Origin: Teredinibacter franksiae
GTDB taxonomy: Bacteria > Pseudomonadota > Gammaproteobacteria > Pseudomonadales > Cellvibrionaceae
DNA: 64,000 nt
Assembly: GCF_014218805.1 (NCBI RefSeq)
Contig: NZ_JACJUV010000001.1
Location: forward strand, 1,624,501 to 1,688,500
Reading direction: 5' to 3'
A program made the position numbers and the translations under genes. The notes beneath the pieces are model-generated. The model was not told where the DNA came from and did not search any database. It worked only from the letters and a program-made list of their open reading frames with translations. Within the stretch, counting starts at the first letter, position 1. Each line of letters opens with the position of its first letter. Positions 18,510 to 28,690 of this stretch are shown here, piece after piece.

Positions 18510-18627
18510 AATGTACCTCTACGTGTACTGGGGCGCAGCCCCAAGATAATCCAGTTTCACATTCGATTAATAGTGATGACTAAAGTATAGCGTTTGCTTT
18601 CGCCTGAATCACTTATATCAATTATTT

Positions 18628-18891
18628 TTAAATAATTCCATTGCTACGCAGTACTTTATGAATTTTTTTTGTGCTGCGAGCCAAATTTTGTATATCACCC
18701 AGCGTTGGCGTTTCCTCGTCGGCCAGCATTTGCTGCCAGTACTCGTACTCCCCCTCTAAAAATTGCATCATTTTTTTGGGGCAACCAAGGCACTTATTCT
18801 GGCAAATGCTCGATTCTGGTGCGTACAACGGAAGGTTCTGCTCAATCGAATACAGCAGAGCTTGCATTGCCTCCCGTGTACGTGGCTTCAT
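18628..18891 (-). CDS. Small conserved Cys-motif protein
   Basis: An 87-residue protein with the motif CQNKCLGCPKK (CxxxCxxC) near residue 30, flanked by helical segments. The Cys set could bind a metal or iron-sulphur cluster. It lies 17 bases after the PpiC gene and on the same strand as narGHJI, so it is likely part of the extended nar transcript. No family name is recalled; function unknown. No strong ribosome site is visible. Confidence 0.6.
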   Translation of the reverse strand: MKPRTREAMQALLYSIEQNLPLYAPESSICQNKCLGCPKKMMQFLEGEYEYWQQMLADEETPTLGDIQNLARSTKKIHKVLRSNGII

Positions 18892-18908
18892 ATACTAAGC
18901 ACTTAGAC

Positions 18909-19661
18909 CTAATGGAAAAACTGCCGGTTTTCAGTATCGAATTCAAAACCTTCTATTGTGGCAGCATCAATCAAGGTCGCAATATATTGCGCGATTGCGG
19001 TGTTACGCACCTTGGTGTTTAGATAATCGGTAATTTTGTCGGCCACCTGTTCATAGGGAAGCTGACGCGCCTCTTCACGACGATGAATGTAAATCACGTG
19101 AACGCCATAGCGGCTCTCTAACGGTTTTTCTACCAAACCTACACTACAGTTAAAGAGTTGCCGCTCAAACTCAGGCACTGTTTGCCCACAACTTATTTGC
19201 CCCAATTGGCCACCCACTTCTGCCGAGGGACAACGAGAATGAACTTTTGCTAACTGCGCAAACGATTCTGGCGCTTGCTGTAATTGCGCAATAATAGTAT
19301 TGGCCAACTCATTGGATTCTGAACGACCCGTTACATCATCAGGCGCAGAGGCAAGCAAAATGTGCTTCACTTCTAGCAACGGCGACGAACGAAATTTTTG
19401 CTGGTTTTTGCTAAAGTAATGTTCACAATCGCTTTGGCTGGCTTCGGGGTATTCCACTTCACGCGCAATTAACTGATCAACAAATACTTCTTTCTCATCA
19501 ACGTTAATATCTAGCTGCTCTGCACGCTGCTTGAGCAGTTCGGCAATAATCAGCGCTTCGATGGCCAAAGCCGTAGCTGCTTCTTGGGTATCCGCAGGGT
19601 GATACTGTAATTCCCTGCCAATATCGTCTTCAGTAATGACTTTGCTATTAACTTTATACAT
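18909..19661 (-). CDS. PpiC-type peptidyl-prolyl isomerase (NifM-like)
   Basis: A 250-residue parvulin. The N-terminal 100 residues are helical (chaperone-like). The PpiC domain spans about 125-220: LLEVKHILLASAP, CPSAEVGGQLGQISCGQTVPEF and VEKPLESRYGVHVIYIHRR. There is no signal peptide, so it is cytoplasmic like NifM. ATG 19661 is preferred to the upstream start at 19727, which would overlap narI. The same arrangement, with a parvulin right after narI, is known in Pseudomonas. It probably assists folding of the nitrate reductase subunits. Confidence 0.88.
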   Translation of the reverse strand: MYKVNSKVITEDDIGRELQYHPADTQEAATALAIEALIIAELLKQRAEQLDINVDEKEVFVDQLIAREVEYPEASQSDCEHYFSKNQQKFRSSPLLEVKHILLASAPDDVTGRSESNELANTIIAQLQQAPESFAQLAKVHSRCPSAEVGGQLGQISCGQTVPEFERQLFNCSVGLVEKPLESRYGVHVIYIHRREEARQLPYEQVADKITDYLNTKVRNTAIAQYIATLIDAATIEGFEFDTENRQFFH

Positions 19662-19716
19662 GGGTTTTTTTTCACCAGATGCATTCCGCCCCTCACCCCG
19701 GGGCGGATGCTGTGTA

Positions 19717-20397
19717 TTAACGAGCACGAACCACCTGATAGCTACGGCTTACATATTTCACCGGTACACTCCATATATGGACTAGACGTGAAAATGGAAA
19801 TACTAGGAATAAACTCATGCCTAGAAAAACATGTAACTTATAGATTATATGAACGTCGGCAATATAGCCCGACGCCACAGATCCATTAAGCGTTACGATG
19901 TTTTGTGTCCATGACATAAGCTTTAGCATTTCTGTGCCATCCATATGCCCCGCTGACACAAAGATAGACGTAAGCCCAAGTAATAACTGAGAGTAGAGCA
20001 TGAGCAGAATCACGATATCCATTTTTGCCGTTGTGGCACGTACACGTTCGTTGGTAAGGCGTCGAACAAGCAGAATGGTCATTCCGTATAGGCATAGGAG
20101 GCCAAAAATGCCACCCGCTGCCATAGCCACTATTTGCTTATGCGGTGCCGAGACACCCAGCACATGCCAAACTTCGTGCGGTGTTAGTAACCCGACAAAA
20201 TGACCGCCAAAAATCGCCAGCACCCCTATATGAAAAGGCAAGCTGCCACGGCGCAGCCATTTTTTTTCCAGTAGCTGACTAGAGCTTGTTTTCCAGGTGT
20301 ATTGCTCTCGGTCATAGCGAATTAGAGACCCTACAAGAAATACAGTAAAGGCAATATAGGGGTAAATGCCAAAGAGTAAATGGTTTAAATCATTCAT
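19717..20397 (-). CDS. narI: Respiratory nitrate reductase gamma subunit (cytochrome b)
   Basis: A 226-residue membrane protein with five hydrophobic segments. NarI carries two b haems, takes electrons from ubiquinol at the periplasmic side and passes them to NarH. His residues that can serve as haem ligands are seen in RRGSLPFHIGVLAIFGGHFVGLL (helix 2) and IIYKLHVFLGMSLFLVFPFSRLVHIWSVP (helix 5). Length matches the family (about 225). The start overlaps the narJ stop (TAATG), showing translational coupling. Confidence 0.96.
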   Translation of the reverse strand: MNDLNHLLFGIYPYIAFTVFLVGSLIRYDREQYTWKTSSSQLLEKKWLRRGSLPFHIGVLAIFGGHFVGLLTPHEVWHVLGVSAPHKQIVAMAAGGIFGLLCLYGMTILLVRRLTNERVRATTAKMDIVILLMLYSQLLLGLTSIFVSAGHMDGTEMLKLMSWTQNIVTLNGSVASGYIADVHIIYKLHVFLGMSLFLVFPFSRLVHIWSVPVKYVSRSYQVVRAR

Positions 20398-21140
20398 TAC
20401 GATTCCCTCTCGCCGGTCTGCGCAGGATCACTTGCGTTTTGGTTGTTAAAATCGACCCAGTGAACAGGTATGTCTAAATCCGCTCTCTGGCTCTCGCTGG
20501 GCTTATTAGTATTGGTACAACCTTCCGTGGATTCTGCACCGAATTTAACTTCTTCCTCTTCCCACTCTTTATCCAGCGCTTCCTTACTGTCATCGCGTTT
20601 TTCGGTACTGACCTTTTCACGCAACTCGCTGAGGTTAACTTCACTACCGGCTAACTCCAATAATGCTTCAAGCAATACGCTGTAGTGACTTTCGCGCTTT
20701 TCCAAGCGTGCCTGCAGCAGTGCCAATATGTGCTCTACTTCCTGTAACCAACTGAGAGCGTTGGCTTCACCTTGGGTGGAAATAAACTCGAGAAACAACG
20801 GAATGTAATCCGGCAGCTCGTGCTGCGAAATTTCTAAACCTGCTTCGCGGTACTGGTTCATTAAATCTACCATTGCCTGCCCACGATCACGGCTTTCGCC
20901 GTGAACATGTTCGAACAACCACAACCCCAACGAGCGTCCGCGTTCAAATAATCCGTCGTATTCCGACTGAATATCGAGAATATCGCGATCTAACTGTTTC
21001 CAAACGAACGATTGCATACGCTCCTTTGTTTCACGGCTAAGTGGTGAACGCCAAATAGCATCACACAGCTCTACCTCGCCTTCATGCAGCCACTCTTCGG
21101 GATAATCCAATAACCGAGAGATCACCAATAATATTTCCAT
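20397..21140 (-). CDS. narJ: Nitrate reductase maturation chaperone
   Basis: A 247-residue NarJ/TorD-family chaperone that holds NarG until the molybdenum cofactor and Fe-S clusters are in place. The all-helical N-terminal domain has LLDYPEEWL near residue 10 and ELPDYIPLFLEFIS near residue 105, the usual signature. The acidic C-terminal tail after residue 175 (DKEWEEEEVKFG and a VHWVDF end) is normal for the group. One-base overlaps with narH and narI place it inside the operon. Confidence 0.95.
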   Translation of the reverse strand: MEILLVISRLLDYPEEWLHEGEVELCDAIWRSPLSRETKERMQSFVWKQLDRDILDIQSEYDGLFERGRSLGLWLFEHVHGESRDRGQAMVDLMNQYREAGLEISQHELPDYIPLFLEFISTQGEANALSWLQEVEHILALLQARLEKRESHYSVLLEALLELAGSEVNLSELREKVSTEKRDDSKEALDKEWEEEEVKFGAESTEGCTNTNKPSESQRADLDIPVHWVDFNNQNASDPAQTGERES

Positions 21141-22678
21141 TAATCGTCTCCCTGGGATACGGCAATAATATTGCGGTTAGTTTGCTTCTTACCACCAAAT
21201 AAATTCACACCACTATCACCATCACTACAGCCGTTGCCAAAGCTAAATCCACAACTACTCTTCATGCTGTAAGCATCTTCGGCATAGGATTTATGACTAG
21301 CGGGAATAACGAAACGATCTTCATAATTCGCAATGGCCATATAACGGTACATTTCTTCAACCTGATCGACGGTAATACCCGCCGCCTGCAATACCTCTAA
21401 ATCTTCCTCACCATCCACCTGCTGTGAACGCTTATAGGCACGCATGGCCAACATACGTTCAAGCGCATTTATTACCGGTGCTTCGTCGCCAGCCGTTAAT
21501 AGGTTAGCAAGGTAACGAATAGGAATACGCAAAGACTTTAGGTCCGGAATAACGCCGTTCTTACCAATTCTGCCTGATTCAGCGGCATTCTGAATGGGTG
21601 ACAGCGGCGGGATATACCACACCATAGGTAAGGTGCGATATTCCGGGTGCAGTGGCAGAGCCACTTTCCAGTCCATCACCATTTTATATACAGGTGAGTT
21701 CTGCGCTGCGTCTAACCACGCTTCGGGAATACCTTCTTTACGTGCAGCTTCTTGCACCGCCGGGTCATTTGGATCGAGAAATAAATCCAACTGTGCCTGG
21801 TACAGGTCTTTGTCGCTTTCTGCACTTGCCGCCTCTTCAATTTTATCGGCGTCGTAAAGCAAAACACCTAAATAGCGAATACGCCCCACACAGGTTTCAG
21901 AACATACCGTTGGCTGACCGGCTTCAATACGCGGGTAGCAGAAAATACATTTTTCCGATTTTCCAGTATTCCAGTTGTAGTAGATCTTTTTATACGGACA
22001 ACCGGAAACACACATACGCCACCCGCGACACTTATCTTGATCGATAAGTACAATGCCATCTTCTTCACGCTTATAAATAGCACCACTTGGGCAGCTGGCG
22101 ACACACGTTGGGTTAAGGCAATGCTCACACAGGCGGGGCAAGTACATCATGAAAGTTTTTTCAAATTCGCCGTAAATTTCTTTTTGCGCGACTTCGTCAA
22201 AGCAGACATCTTTTTTGCGTTTTTCAAACTCGGTGCCAAGAATTTCTTCCCAGTTTGGCCCCCAGTTTATTTTTTCCATTCGCTTGCCGGTTATCAGCGA
22301 GCGCGGACGCGCTACGGGCTGATGTTTACTGTCGGCAGCATTGTGTAAATGCTCGTAATCGAAGTCGAATGGCTCGTAGTAATCGTCTATTTCGGGCAGA
22401 TCGGGATTAGCAAATATATTGGACAGAATGCGCAATTTGCCACCCTGTTTGGGCTCAAGCTTGCCATTGTTTTTGCGTACCCAACCACCGTTCCATTTTT
22501 CTTGATTTTCCCATTCCTTCGGGAAACCAACGCCGGGCTTAGATTCAACGTTGTTAAACCATGCGTATTCCATACCGTCGCGACTTGTCCAAACGTTCTT
22601 ACACGTAATGGAACACGTATGGCAGCCAATACATTTATCCAGGTTCAAGACCATGCCGATTTGCGCACGTATTTTCAT
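21140..22678 (-). CDS. narH: Respiratory nitrate reductase beta subunit (Fe-S)
   Basis: A 512-residue subunit, the same length as E. coli NarH, from ATG 22678. The ribosome site GAGGAG lies inside the narG end; the longer frame to 22816 overlaps narG and is rejected. It carries four Fe-S clusters: DKCIGCHTCSITCKNVW near residue 15, LCEHCLNPTCVASCPSG around residue 185, DKCRGWRMCVSGCPYKK (Trp in a Cys position, giving the 3Fe-4S cluster) and KCIFCYPRIEAGQPTVCSETC. It passes electrons from NarI haem to NarG. Confidence 0.97.
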   Translation of the reverse strand: MKIRAQIGMVLNLDKCIGCHTCSITCKNVWTSRDGMEYAWFNNVESKPGVGFPKEWENQEKWNGGWVRKNNGKLEPKQGGKLRILSNIFANPDLPEIDDYYEPFDFDYEHLHNAADSKHQPVARPRSLITGKRMEKINWGPNWEEILGTEFEKRKKDVCFDEVAQKEIYGEFEKTFMMYLPRLCEHCLNPTCVASCPSGAIYKREEDGIVLIDQDKCRGWRMCVSGCPYKKIYYNWNTGKSEKCIFCYPRIEAGQPTVCSETCVGRIRYLGVLLYDADKIEEAASAESDKDLYQAQLDLFLDPNDPAVQEAARKEGIPEAWLDAAQNSPVYKMVMDWKVALPLHPEYRTLPMVWYIPPLSPIQNAAESGRIGKNGVIPDLKSLRIPIRYLANLLTAGDEAPVINALERMLAMRAYKRSQQVDGEEDLEVLQAAGITVDQVEEMYRYMAIANYEDRFVIPASHKSYAEDAYSMKSSCGFSFGNGCSDGDSGVNLFGGKKQTNRNIIAVSQGDD

Positions 22679-22679
22679 G

Positions 22680-25600
22680 TTATTTCTCCTCCTGTGCAGA
22701 CTCTTCATCGAGCCAATCGACTTTGTCCATTTTGCGGACAATAACGAATTCATCTCGGTTACAACCCACAGTACCGTAGTAGTTAAAGCCATAAGACTGC
22801 TGTGCGTAACCACCAATCATATGCGTTGGTTTCATTACCGCCCGCGTTACCGAATTGTGGATACCACCGCGTGTTTTAGTTGTTTCGGCACCCGGTGTAT
22901 TTACGATACGTTCCTGCGCGTGATACATCATGCTCATGCCTTCCGGCACCCGCTGAGAAACAACAGCTCTACAGGCAATAGCACCGTTCACGTTAAATAT
23001 TTCGATCCAGTCGTTATCCTCAATTCCGCCTTTCTTTGCGTCTACTTCACTGAGCCACACAATAGGGCCGCCACGAGATAGCGTGAGCATTAACAGGTTA
23101 TCGGAATAGGTGGAGTGAATGCCCCATTTTTGATGAGGAGTAATCCAGTTAAGTACCAGCTCTTCGTTGCCATTGGGCATTTTACCCAGCAAAGGCTTAA
23201 CGCTTTTCAGGTTTACCGGCGGCTTGTACAAACATTGGGTTTCGCCAAAGTCACGCATCCACTCGTGGTCCTGATAGAACTGCTGGCGACCGGTAACGGT
23301 TCTCCAGGGAATACACTCATGTACGTTGGTATAGCCTGCGTTATAACTTACATGCTCATCTTCCAGCCCGCTCCAGGTCGGCGAACTAATAATCTTGCGC
23401 GGCTGCGCAACAATATCGTGGAAACGAATCTTTTCATCTTCTTTAGGTAACGCCAAGTGGGTGTGATCACGGCCGGTTATTTTTGACAGCGCTTCCCAGG
23501 CTTTAACCGCCACTTGGCCATTGGTTTCTGGTGCAAGGCTTAAAATTACCTCAGCGGCGTCAATGGCGGTTTCAATCTTGGGTCGCCCCTGATGCGCGCC
23601 TTCCTCCGTGTGAACACGGTTCAGCTTGCCAAGAAATTCAACTTCATCTTCGGTATTCCAATTAATACCTTTACCGCCGTTCCCCAGTTTTTCCAATAGC
23701 GGGCCGAGCGACGTAAAACGCTTATAGGTATTGGGGAAATCACGTTCCACCACAATCATGTTGGGTGCGGTTTTGCCGGGAATTAAATCGCACTCGCCTT
23801 TCCACCAGCTCTTCACGCCATCGGGCTGTGCCAGCTCTCCCGGGGTGTCGTGTTGTAGTGGCAGGGTAACCAGATCTTTTTCCACACCAAGATGACCAAC
23901 CGACAGCTCGGAGAACTTTTTGGCAATGCCTTTAAAAATATCCCAATCTGATCGCGATTCCCAAACAGGGTCTACAGCCTTACTTAACGGGTGAATAAAC
24001 GGATGCATATCCGAGGTATTCATATCGTCTTTTTCGTACCAAGTAGCCGTTGGCAATACAATATCGGAATACAGGCAGGTAGTGGACATACGGAAGTCGA
24101 GCGTTACCAGCAGGTCTACTTTGCCCTCTGGCGCTTCGTCATTCCATACAATATCTTCAGGTTTCTTTTCACCACTTTCACCCAGGTCTTTGCCCATTAG
24201 GCCGTGCTTGGTGCCGAGTAAATGACGCAGCATGTATTCGTGGCCTTTACCCGAAGAACCCAACAAATTAGAACGCCAGATAAACATACTACGCGGGTAG
24301 TTCTTGGGGTTGTCGGGGTCTTCACAGGCAAATTTAAGATCACCGGATTTCAGTAACTTCACCGCGTAATCTTTTGGGTCCATGTTTAGTTTCGCTGCTT
24401 TTTTACATAGCTCCAGCGGGTTCATATTCAGCTGCGGTGCCGACGGCAACCAGCCCATACGCTCGGCGCGGGTGTTGTAGTCAATAATAGACGCACCCCA
24501 TTTTGACTTGTCCGCCAGCGGCGATACCACTTCAGTCATCTCTAATTTTTCGTAGCGCCACTGGCTGGAGTGGTTATAGAAGAACGAGGTGCCGTTCATT
24601 TGACGTGGTGGACGCTGCCAATCCAAACCAAAGGCCAGCGGCAACCAACCACACTGTGGGCGTAGTTTTTCCTGGCCTACATAATGTGCCCAACCACCAC
24701 CACTCTGACCAATACAACCGCACATCATTAACAGGTTAATAACGCCACGGTAGTTCATGTCCATGTTGTACCAATGGTTCATAGCAGCACCGATAATAAT
24801 CATCGATCGGCCATGGGTTTTATCGGCATTGTCGGCAAATTCACGCGCGATGCGAATAATTTGTTCACGGGGTACACCGGTAATTTTTTCCTGCCAGGCT
24901 GGCGTATAGGGTGCATCATCGTCAAACGAATTGGCCGTGTTCGGGCAGTCTAGTCCGTTATCCACACCGTAATTTGCTAGTGTTAGATCATAAACTGTGG
25001 CTACTAGCGCTTCGCTGCCATCAGCCAGTTTAATTTTCTTCACCGGCACTTTACGTAGCTGCACGTCGGCGTGATCGGTGCTGTCGAAGTAGTTAAACTC
25101 GTGCTCCTGACCCCCAAAGTAAGGGAATGCAACTTCTACTACTTCATCAGCGACATCTTTCAACGATGTTGTAAGGTCAATTTCTACACCCGAACCGCCA
25201 TCGAGCTGGTCAATATTCCACTTGCCACTTTCACCCCAGCGATAGCCAATAGAGCCCGTGGGTGAAACCAATTTGCCATTTGAATTAAGCCCAATAGTTT
25301 TCCACTCGGGGTTATTCTCCTGGCCAAGATTTTTCTTCAAATCGCTAGCACGCAGGAACGGACCCTGCTGTAAACCCTGCTCGGAAGGCAGTAGTTTTAC
25401 TAAGTACGGGAAGTCAGTCGTGGTTTTAACGTATTGCTTAAAATAGTCGCTTTTACCGTCGGCATGAAATTCTTTCAGCACTACATGGCCCATGGCCATG
25501 GCAACAGCCGCATCAGTACCCTGCTTGGCAGCCACCCACTCGTCGGTAAGTTTCGCCACCTCGGAATAATCCGGTGTTACCGAAACAGTTTTTGTACCCT

Positions 25601-26420
25601 TGTAACGAACTTCAGTAAAGAAGTGAGCATCGGGTGTACGGGTTTGTGGAACGTTTGAACCCCAGGCAATGATGTAGCCAGAGTTATACCAGTCGGCCGA
25701 TTCCGGCACGTCGGTTTGCTCACCCCAAACCTGAGGAGATGCAGGGGGCAGGTCACAGTACCAGTCGTAAAAACTCAGGCAGTTACCACCAATTAAAGAC
25801 AGGTAACGTGAACCTGCGGCATAACTCACCATGCTCATCGCGGGAATCGGAGAGAAGCCAGTCACGCGGTCAGGGCCGTAGGTTTTAGCGGTGTACACAT
25901 TGGACGCCGCAATAATTTCATTCACTTCTTCCCAGCCTGAGCGAACCAAACCACCGAGGCCACGCTTGCTCTTATAGCTCGTTGCCTTGGCAGGGTCGGA
26001 AACAATCGATTCCCAGGCTGCAACAGGGTCGCTATGGATAGCTTTCGCTTCACGCCACAGCTTTAGCAGGTGTTTACGAATTTTAGGGTACTTGAGCCGG
26101 TTGGCACTGTAGATATACCAGCTGAAGCTCGCACCGCGCGGGCAGCCTCGGGGTTCATGATTAGGCAGATCAGGTCGCGTACGCGGATAATCGGTTTGCT
26201 GGGTTTCCCAGGTTACTAGGCCATCTTTTACGTAAATTTTCCAACTGCAGGACCCCGTACAATTCACACCATGAGTGGAACGCACTATCTTGTCGTGCTG
26301 CCAGCGTTTTCGGTACCCGTCTTCCCATCCGCGATCTTCATTGGTAGTAACACCGTGACCATCGGCGAAGCTGGATTTTTTCACATTGAAAAACCGCAGC
26401 TTATCTAAAAAGTGACTCAT
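22680..26420 (-). CDS. narG: Respiratory nitrate reductase alpha subunit
   Basis: A 1246-residue catalytic subunit that reduces nitrate to nitrite at a bis-MGD molybdenum centre in the cytoplasm. ATG 26420 has GAGG at good spacing; the upstream frame to 26471 is not needed. The FS0 cluster region is HGVNCTGSCSW with a later CPRGASF. The Mo ligand Asp is in VPQTRTPDAHFF near residue 220. Length is that of E. coli NarG (1247), with no sign of damage. It is the first gene of narGHJI, read leftwards from a promoter with FNR and NarL elements. Confidence 0.98.
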   Translation of the reverse strand: MSHFLDKLRFFNVKKSSFADGHGVTTNEDRGWEDGYRKRWQHDKIVRSTHGVNCTGSCSWKIYVKDGLVTWETQQTDYPRTRPDLPNHEPRGCPRGASFSWYIYSANRLKYPKIRKHLLKLWREAKAIHSDPVAAWESIVSDPAKATSYKSKRGLGGLVRSGWEEVNEIIAASNVYTAKTYGPDRVTGFSPIPAMSMVSYAAGSRYLSLIGGNCLSFYDWYCDLPPASPQVWGEQTDVPESADWYNSGYIIAWGSNVPQTRTPDAHFFTEVRYKGTKTVSVTPDYSEVAKLTDEWVAAKQGTDAAVAMAMGHVVLKEFHADGKSDYFKQYVKTTTDFPYLVKLLPSEQGLQQGPFLRASDLKKNLGQENNPEWKTIGLNSNGKLVSPTGSIGYRWGESGKWNIDQLDGGSGVEIDLTTSLKDVADEVVEVAFPYFGGQEHEFNYFDSTDHADVQLRKVPVKKIKLADGSEALVATVYDLTLANYGVDNGLDCPNTANSFDDDAPYTPAWQEKITGVPREQIIRIAREFADNADKTHGRSMIIIGAAMNHWYNMDMNYRGVINLLMMCGCIGQSGGGWAHYVGQEKLRPQCGWLPLAFGLDWQRPPRQMNGTSFFYNHSSQWRYEKLEMTEVVSPLADKSKWGASIIDYNTRAERMGWLPSAPQLNMNPLELCKKAAKLNMDPKDYAVKLLKSGDLKFACEDPDNPKNYPRSMFIWRSNLLGSSGKGHEYMLRHLLGTKHGLMGKDLGESGEKKPEDIVWNDEAPEGKVDLLVTLDFRMSTTCLYSDIVLPTATWYEKDDMNTSDMHPFIHPLSKAVDPVWESRSDWDIFKGIAKKFSELSVGHLGVEKDLVTLPLQHDTPGELAQPDGVKSWWKGECDLIPGKTAPNMIVVERDFPNTYKRFTSLGPLLEKLGNGGKGINWNTEDEVEFLGKLNRVHTEEGAHQGRPKIETAIDAAEVILSLAPETNGQVAVKAWEALSKITGRDHTHLALPKEDEKIRFHDIVAQPRKIISSPTWSGLEDEHVSYNAGYTNVHECIPWRTVTGRQQFYQDHEWMRDFGETQCLYKPPVNLKSVKPLLGKMPNGNEELVLNWITPHQKWGIHSTYSDNLLMLTLSRGGPIVWLSEVDAKKGGIEDNDWIEIFNVNGAIACRAVVSQRVPEGMSMMYHAQERIVNTPGAETTKTRGGIHNSVTRAVMKPTHMIGGYAQQSYGFNYYGTVGCNRDEFVIVRKMDKVDWLDEESAQEEK

Positions 26421-26489
26421 GATTATTTTCCTCGGCTGCCCTAGGGTGTGGGTACGGCGCAATGCACACACATTTACGGAGATACCGCC

Positions 26490-26495
26490 ACTATA
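26490..26495 (-). promoter_or_regulatory. Likely -10 element of the narG promoter
   Basis: TATAGT on the minus strand. It puts the start of transcription near 26483, which places the FNR box centre at about -41, the class II FNR position. Confidence 0.6.
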
Positions 26496-26516
26496 GAAAG
26501 CTTAGAGCGACTACAA

Positions 26517-26530
26517 TTGACCCAGATCAA
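26517..26530. promoter_or_regulatory. FNR/Anr box upstream of narG
   Basis: TTGACCCAGATCAA matches TTGAT-N4-ATCAA in nine of ten positions, about 41 bases before the inferred start site. Confidence 0.8.
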
Positions 26531-26566
26531 AGCCAATTTTGGCCTAACTACTCCTTTATATTTGGG

Positions 26567-26582
26567 TACCCACAAAGAGGTA
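26567..26582. promoter_or_regulatory. NarL-type 7-2-7 site upstream of narG
   Basis: TACCCAC-AA-AGAGGTA: on the minus strand a perfect TACYYMT heptamer (TACCTCT), 2 bases, then a six-of-seven inverted heptamer. A further single perfect heptamer TACTCCT lies at 26549-26555. Centre near -91 of the inferred start. Confidence 0.7.
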
Positions 26583-26824
26583 TGCCGGTGTAAGACCAAT
26601 GTCCGTTGACTTACAATTTCACTCGCCAATCCGCACCGGAGCACGTAAACAGCCTCAAAATGGGGCACTATTAACCTTGGCGGTTCTAGACTAATAGAGA
26701 CCATTACAACCAGTCGCTTAAGAGCGCACATCCAAAAATAGCTATTTAGCCCGCCACTATTGCTGTCGGGGTAACATTCGCAGACACTGGGTGAAACCAA
26801 TACGTAAATCGACCGGGGACAACT

Positions 26825-28690
26825 TTGAACACAGACAACTACCAGCAAGGGCTATTTGGCTCGGTAATGAGCTACATCACTGTCTCCCTCGCTACAATTA
26901 TCGCAATCACGCTTATCAGTATTTTTGTATCGTTTTGGGTTACCGAACTTGCGGACAAAGACGCCCAGGCCATTAACCTTTCTGGCTCTATGCGTATGCA
27001 AACCTACCGCATAGGGCTTGCCCTAGAGCGAGGAGAATTTGAAGCGGCAACGCAAAATATTGAAGAGCTACACAAAACCTGGAATCATTCCATTTTCGCC
27101 CAGCAACATTCGCTGCTCAAAGACCCCGAAGAAGAACATTCGAAGCTCACCCAATACTTCGCCATCGCTTATTTCAACTGGCTGAGCAATACCAAACCCG
27201 CTTTACAAGCAACGGCTAACCGCGCACCAACCAACACCCCAAACTTTAACCTGCTACTGGAAAACCAAGTATTACTCACCGACACACTGGTAAACCAATT
27301 CCAAAAAGACGCAGAACGAAAAATTGTAAACCTACGCACATTTCAACTGGCCGCACTATTCATAACGGTATTGGTGGGAAGCCTTATTTTCTATCTGCTA
27401 AAAAACAGGGTAGAAAAACCTTTATCACAACTCACGGAAACCGCGGAGAGAATTAGCGAAGGGGATTTCAATCAAAGAGTAGACGTAGAGGGTAGCGACG
27501 AACTCTCGTTACTCGCCGAAACATTTAATCGAATGAGCAAATCCATTGCCGACTCATACAACGTACTGGAAGAACGAGTAGAAGAAAGAACGCGTGCGCT
27601 TCAGCAAAACAATATCGCATTGGAATTCCTCATCACCACCGCACGTAACATTTTAGAATCTCACGACGGAAAATTTAGCTTTTCCGATACCATCAGCGAT
27701 CTTTCCGACATTCTTGGAGACCATAAACTTGAGCTTTGTTTATTTACCGAGCAAGGCCAGCGCCCATACTTACAATTGGTCGCCCACAACCGCACAGATA
27801 ACCCCTGCGAAAAAACCGATTGTAACAATTGCCGCAATATTCATCAGAAATCGAAACCCTTATTGCTGGAGGGCCAACAACGCTTCTCCATCAGTATGGG
27901 CGAACGTCATTTTGGCATTATCGATTTACACATTAATGGTTCTAACAAATTACCCGATTGGCAGCAAAACCTTATCCAATCAGTAGCAAACCAATTTGCA
28001 GTAGCCTTATCCATGGGCGAACAAAAAGACCGCGACCACCGTTTTGCGATGTTAAGCGAACGCACGGTAATCGCTCGAGAGCTACACGACTCCCTAGCCC
28101 AAGCCTTGTCATACCTACAAATACAAGTGACACGCCTACAAAAATCGAAAGATAGAGGAAGCTACGAGCTACAACAGCCGATCATCGACGAACTTCGCGA
28201 AGGCTTATCGTCGGCCTACCGTCAACTAAGGGAGCTGTTAACCACATTCCGCCTAAAAATGGATGAAGGAGGGCTAAAAACAGCGCTTGAAAGCACCGTA
28301 GAGCAACTTCGCGCGCGGAGCGATATGGCTATTGTTTTGGATTACCAACTGGTAAACCTCCCCCTAGACGCCAGCGAAGAAATTCATTTACTGCAAATCG
28401 TGCGTGAAGCAGGCCAAAATGCCATTCACCATTCAAGAGGTCAAAACGTGTTAATTCGGTTAGAACAGAAGCCCGATAAAAGCGTAGAACTTATCGTAAC
28501 GGATGATGGCGTCGGCATACCGAACACACCGGAAAAACTAAACCACTATGGGCTAGCCATTATGAATGAACGCAGCCGCAACCTAGGGGGGGAAATCGAC
28601 ATTACCTCGCGGCCTACAGGCGGCACACAAGTCAGCTTTGTATTTACTCCCAGCACCACACAAACAGAGTCATTAACATCAGCTGATTGA
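26825..28690 (+). CDS. narX: Nitrate/nitrite sensor histidine kinase
   Basis: A 621-residue membrane kinase. A periplasmic domain between two membrane helices (about 17-40 and 178-198) carries the nitrate-sensing P box LSGSMRMQTYRIGLAL at residues 52-67. A HAMP domain follows, then a GAF-like central part with the NarX Cys cluster NPCEKTDCNNC. The HisKA_3 box is VIARELHDSLAQALSYLQIQ with phospho-acceptor His near 421, and the ATPase is HPK7-type (REAGQNAIHHS, DDGVGIP, GLAIMNERS). The start is TTG with GGGGA upstream; an ATG 14 codons later would clip the first helix. It is divergent from narG. The partner narL lies 23 kb away. Confidence 0.95.
   Translation: MNTDNYQQGLFGSVMSYITVSLATIIAITLISIFVSFWVTELADKDAQAINLSGSMRMQTYRIGLALERGEFEAATQNIEELHKTWNHSIFAQQHSLLKDPEEEHSKLTQYFAIAYFNWLSNTKPALQATANRAPTNTPNFNLLLENQVLLTDTLVNQFQKDAERKIVNLRTFQLAALFITVLVGSLIFYLLKNRVEKPLSQLTETAERISEGDFNQRVDVEGSDELSLLAETFNRMSKSIADSYNVLEERVEERTRALQQNNIALEFLITTARNILESHDGKFSFSDTISDLSDILGDHKLELCLFTEQGQRPYLQLVAHNRTDNPCEKTDCNNCRNIHQKSKPLLLEGQQRFSISMGERHFGIIDLHINGSNKLPDWQQNLIQSVANQFAVALSMGEQKDRDHRFAMLSERTVIARELHDSLAQALSYLQIQVTRLQKSKDRGSYELQQPIIDELREGLSSAYRQLRELLTTFRLKMDEGGLKTALESTVEQLRARSDMAIVLDYQLVNLPLDASEEIHLLQIVREAGQNAIHHSRGQNVLIRLEQKPDKSVELIVTDDGVGIPNTPEKLNHYGLAIMNERSRNLGGEIDITSRPTGGTQVSFVFTPSTTQTESLTSAD

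Noticed and set aside
22679..22816. Upstream start of narH
   Set aside because: It lies inside narG; ATG 22678 gives the exact family length.
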